Shown here: piece after piece, positions 7,996-10,655 of the stretch
How the letters are laid out: every line of letters begins with the position of its first letter
Numbering within the stretch: position 1 is the first letter of the stretch
Origin: Larix sibirica
Lineage: Eukaryota > Streptophyta > Pinopsida > Pinales > Pinaceae
NCBI GenBank assembly: GCA_004151065.3
Contig: NWUY0300003924.1
Location: 1-10,655 of the forward strand
Length of the DNA: 10,655 nt
Direction: 5' to 3'
Program-made: the position numbers and the translations under genes
The notes under the pieces: generated by a model
Databases searched by the model: none
Seen by the model: only the letters and a program-made list of their open reading frames with translations
Told to the model about the DNA's origin: nothing

Positions 7996-8010
7996 GTCAT
8001 TAATTTGCAG

Positions 8011-8236
8011 CGGATTGTTTTTCCTTAGTTCAAGCTTCACAGTCTGTACTTCAGCAGATCCAGTAGGAAGAAAAATTATATATTTTAGACGGATGCACCA
8101 ATGCCAACAAGAGCCTCTCTCCACTCACAAGTTTTTGAAATTGACTATAACTTATTTTAAATTATTTTCTAGTTTTCCCTCTCAATTTCTTTTTTAAATT
8201 TACCCATTTTCAATGTCTTTATTATTTGTATCCTTC
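8011..8236. other. Non-coding, no recognisable feature
   Basis: A 60-codon open frame at 8015-8197 (+) begins with a hydrophobic run but matches nothing I know. It lies in T-rich DNA next to repeats, so I regard it as chance. Confidence 0.5.
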
Positions 8237-8400
8237 TTTTAATTATTAATATTAATATATTACATATATAATAACTATATTATAAAATTGACATATATTA
8301 TATAGCATACGTTTTATATTATATAGTATACTAACTATATATTATATTAACATATGGAGCAACTATATAATATATTAATAACGACAATATAACATAACAT
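8237..8400. repeat. TA-rich low-complexity stretch
   Basis: Nearly pure A/T with irregular ATATAT, TATATTA and ACTATAT steps and partial repeats such as AACTATATA. It has no coding capacity. It resembles a decayed TA microsatellite or a TA-rich insertion target. Confidence 0.75.
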
Positions 8401-8762
8401 TTAGTTTAAATGCTTTTACAAAAAGTTTGAAAATCTTATTCCTCTCTTACATTTATCCCTTTCTTACCAATTTTGATTGAATTATGAGGGAATCCATGTT
8501 AGGTTGTAAAGTCTATCAAACCATGGCTAGGGTTTCTTTGTAAGTTTGGGGTTTTGCGGGGTATGACTAGGAGCTTAATTGAGATCCCTTAGTCCTTCTT
8601 CTAACATGGATTCAAGCCCATTGGTGGGCCTAGTACCAACCGCATATAATAAAAGTGGGAATCGCTTTATTGTAATGGCGGCACATATTTCTTTCTTCTC
8701 TGCGAATTTGCAAGCTTCATAAATATTGATTGATGGTTTTAATTCATGGGGATGTCTTAATA
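8401..8762. other. Non-coding region upstream of the plus-strand LINE fragment
   Basis: No open frame and no domain on either strand. The stretch is less AT-rich than its left neighbour. It could belong to the 5' untranslated part of the plus-strand LINE fragment or to an LTR, see the primer-binding-site-like motif at 9008. Confidence 0.4.
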
Positions 8763-8885
8763 TTTATGGTAAGGATATCACACTTGGAATATTTTTTTAT
8801 TGTAAGACCTAATGTCGCATCCTTTTGGTTTATGGTAAGGATGTCATACTTGGAATATTTCTTATTGTAAGACCTAATGTTTCAT
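8763..8885 (+). repeat. Tandem-like direct repeat of 58 and 57 bp
   Basis: TTTATGGTAAGGAT..CA.ACTTGGAATATTT followed by TTATTGTAAGACCTAATGT occurs at 8763-8820 and 8829-8885, eight bases apart. The copies differ at only a few positions, mostly transitions, and by one T in the T run, so they are younger than the surrounding decay. Confidence 0.88.
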
Positions 8886-9219
8886 ACAAAGTCATATCAA
8901 AATGGAGGTTTTTATTATATTGCGAGGATAGGTGGAACTCCTCTTTCTGATACGGTCTCTCCTCGAATTATCCACCAAACAAAATATCCTAATCACTTGG
9001 TGTCATCGGTATCAGACCATAAACCTACTTCCCTTCAAAATTGACATGAGGAAGACTTGCTATGGTTTCTGGAAGAGAATGCCATTCACTCTAGCTGGGG
9101 GGTGATCAGACTTTCCCATCATTGGGTGTAGATATTAATTCAATTCCTAGTAATGTGGTAGGGTTTTCAAGTGCAGATTCTCCTCCTACTCCTCAAACTA
9201 AGGATGTATTGAACCTGTT
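8886..9219 (+). other. Probable 5' part of the plus-strand LINE, no clear domain
   Basis: Short frames only. Toward 9170-9210 a Ser/Pro-rich piece (about SADSPPTPQTK) precedes the basic stretch that leads into DUF4283, as in N-terminal parts of plant LINE ORF1. Upstream of 9040 I see nothing that can be assigned with confidence. Confidence 0.35.
9008..9019 (+). other. Primer-binding-site-like motif
   Basis: CGGTATCAGACC at about 9007-9018 resembles TGGTATCAGAGC, the sequence complementary to the 3' end of initiator tRNA-Met used by many plant LTR elements, with two mismatches. A CA dinucleotide two bases upstream could be an LTR end. No gag follows; LINE ORF1 does, so this may be chance. Confidence 0.2.
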
Positions 9220-9922
9220 GGCAACTAAATTGACTATCCCCTGAGCCAAATCTAGAAGGAAGCTTAAGGCCTTCAAAGTTAAATCCAACATTGAGAGGTT
9301 AGTCCTTGGAAAGGATATTAACCTTGGTCGTGTGGGAAATTTAACCTAGAGGGATCTTGTTTGAAGAATTGAAAATATTAGGATGAACAAGATGGAATTA
9401 AAGGATTGGATATATAAGCATTGGAAACTAGAAATTGATTATTGTCCATCTGTCTATTTTATTCCAAAAGAGTGGTTTTGTTTTGTTTTCTTAGCTAATG
9501 AAAATTCCCTAAACATCCTCTCGAAATACTGGGTCATTGGGCATGGATCATTGGTTCTCTGGTGATGGCATAACAATTTCAATCTGTGTCAGGAGAGGGT
9601 TACAAAACATCGATTCTTTGGCTCTTTATGCCTAGTTTTCCATTTCAATTATGGAAGAAGAATATTTTGATTTCCCTAGCAAATCATTTGGGAAATTTCA
9701 TTCACATTGATGAAAGGATGCATCATGATGCAGATAAACGAATTTCCTCTGTGATGGTTGAATTCGACGTGTCATGTGGTCTCCCGAAGGATGTTGAGAT
9801 AAAATGAGAAGACATGGTTTTGTTTTGCAGAGATTGGATTATAAAAATATTCCTTTAGATTGTCATAATTGTCAAATCATGAGCCATCTTTTCCAGAACT
9901 CTCTTGTTTCTTTGATGGGTTA
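9220..9922 (+). pseudogene. LINE ORF1 remnant: DUF4283 plus zinc knuckle
   Basis: Nucleic-acid-binding ORF1 product of a plant L1-like LINE, thought to coat the element RNA. Before the domain lies a basic stretch KSRRKLKAFKVKS and VLGKDINLGRVGNLT. The first DUF4283 half is at 9383-9565: MELKDWIYKHWK, WFCFVFLANENSLNIL and KYWVIGHGSLVLW, then a stop and WHNNFN. After a frameshift at about 9600, the frame 9586-9807 gives ILWLFMPSFPFQLWKKNILI, ANHLGNFIHIDERM and SSVMVEFDVSCGLPKDVEI, matching the W.rlP.lP..lW, a...Gk.l.iDe and V.vEvD....LP..v.i blocks. A second shift near 9810 leads to LQRLDYKNIPLDCHNCQIMS and HLFQN. The zinc knuckle C-x2-C-x4-H-x4-C is at 9861-9902, with the last Cys now Ser (TCT, 9900-9902). 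Three frames and several stops make it non-functional. Homology ends within about 20 bases after the knuckle. Confidence 0.82.
9861..9902 (+). other. Degenerate CCHC zinc knuckle
   Basis: CHNCQIMSHLFQNS: Cys at 9861-9863 and 9870-9872, His at 9885-9887, and Ser where the fourth ligand Cys should be. Preceded by LDYKNIPLD, the usual lead-in of the plant LINE knuckle. Confidence 0.75.
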
Positions 9923-10655
9923 TGTAATGCCCGCCTTAATATAGTTGATTGACTAGACTATTGAGGAAATTGATATTGAAGTGACCCAGTTAAATAAGCA
10001 AAAACAATATGTTATGCTTTAATTATTATTGAATAAAAACTGTTGATTAACTAGCAAATGATGAATATGCTCGACTAATTGAGAAATATGATGATGTTAG
10101 GCATGAATGTAATGAATGATGAATTTTTATTCCATAGATGTGAATGAATGATATGGAATTATAAAGAATTGAATTAACATAAGATGCATGATGATACAAT
10201 TTTTAGCGGGATTGCTACTAATGTGCGCTTTGAGTGTGTGCAGTAGCAGGTAAAACAAATTACCGACTGACTCTCAATGGAAAGAAAAAGGTGTTGTAAG
10301 AACTAGAAATACACATAGGGATACGACGATGGATTTTTGACCCTGAAATAACACTCCACACACGGGTTGGAAGCCGTCTCAACTCACCCAGGAAAGCGTC
10401 TGTCGTACGAGCGAGGGAACAATGATTTGGTCGCGTACGATGAGTTGAGGGGCGCGCAATAAGGAATATTGCATCGCTTAATCGCCATCAGTCTCCATGG
10501 AAGTGTAGTCAAAAGATCATAGTAATAATTCCTGATCACTACCTAGTACTCCCCACACAACAAAAATGAAGTTGTCAGAAGGACCCATAGAAGTGGTACC
10601 TAGACAACGATAGGAACTGGAAATATTTGCACTCTTGCACTAAAGCATTTAGGAA
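9923..10655 (+). mobile_element. Possible LTR 5' part, running off the window
   Basis: LINE ORF1 similarity ends at TGTAATGCCCGCC (9923-9935). Many plant Ty3-type LTRs start with TGTAATGCC or TGTAACGCC, so an LTR element may have inserted here. The composition changes after about 10200 to a less AT-rich sequence with CpG-containing words (GTCGTACGAGCG, GGGGCGCGC), unlike everything to the left. No open frame of note exists, as expected inside a long LTR. No end, primer-binding site or target duplication can be seen because the right part is outside the window. Confidence 0.4.
10378..10449. repeat. Inverted repeat with inner TCGTACGA palindrome
   Basis: CTCAACTCA (10378-10386) is perfectly complementary to TGAGTTGAG (10441-10449). 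Between them lie the 8-bp palindrome TCGTACGA (10403-10410) and a second GCGTACGA (10433-10440). The cluster is the most CpG-rich spot of the window. Confidence 0.6.

Larger units (their letters stand above)
7601..8010. repeat. Block of reiterated GGTCATTAATT-like motifs with inverted copies
   Basis: GGTCATTAATT occurs exactly at 7819-7829, 7840-7850, 7918-7928 and 7995-8005. Relatives are at 7748-7758 (GGTCATTTATC), 7873-7883 and near 7794. In the left part the motif appears in the opposite direction (ATAAATGACTAAA at about 7680, GATAAGTGACTAA at 7646-7658). It has no coding capacity. It looks like a degenerate satellite-like or fold-back (MITE-like) element, but I see no clean terminal inverted repeats or target duplication. 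Confidence 0.6.

Noticed and set aside
7601-8010. CRISPR-like array
   Set aside because: Repeats are short, diverged, irregularly spaced and in both orientations, and the window is of plant type.

Overview
The window looks like intergenic DNA from a large, repeat-rich seed-plant genome. It is AT-rich, has no intact gene on either strand, and is built from decayed retrotransposons of plant type: L1-like LINEs whose remains show DUF4283, a zinc knuckle, an AP-type endonuclease, reverse transcriptase, zf-RVT and a plant RVT_3-type RNase H. It also holds one tRNA-derived SINE. A gymnosperm is possible, but the sequence alone does not prove it. All coding remnants carry frameshifts, stops or lost catalytic residues, so I call them pseudogenes.

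Layout, left to right. Positions 49-395 (+) are the RNase H remnant of one LINE whose upstream part lies outside the window. Positions 396-1425 are unassigned. Positions 1438-1664 (+) are a well-delimited SINE with A and B boxes, an A-rich tail and a 12-bp target-site duplication with one mismatch. Positions about 2157-7089 (-) hold a long, degenerate LINE. Reading leftwards it has the proline-rich linker that follows the zinc knuckle, then endonuclease, reverse transcriptase with its thumb/connection region, zf-RVT, and RNase H.

Positions 7090-8760 are non-coding. They hold an LTR-like piece with a duplicated purine-tract start and a TATA-like box, a block of reiterated GTCATTAAT/GTCATTTAT motifs with inverted copies, and a TA-rich stretch. 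Two 58-bp direct repeats follow at 8763-8885. From about 9220 to 9922 (+) lies the ORF1 part of a LINE (DUF4283 plus a mutated zinc knuckle). It stops abruptly at a TGTAATGCCC sequence typical of an LTR start. The remaining bases to 10655 are a different, less AT-rich sequence that may be that LTR.

The most interesting idea is that the minus-strand LINE (linker to RNase H) and the plus-strand ORF1 fragment (DUF4283 to zinc knuckle) are complementary halves of one element. Their orientation and order match what twin priming produces as a 5' inversion. Two independent insertions remain possible. I saw no CRISPR array, bacterial operon, functional tRNA or rRNA, or host gene.
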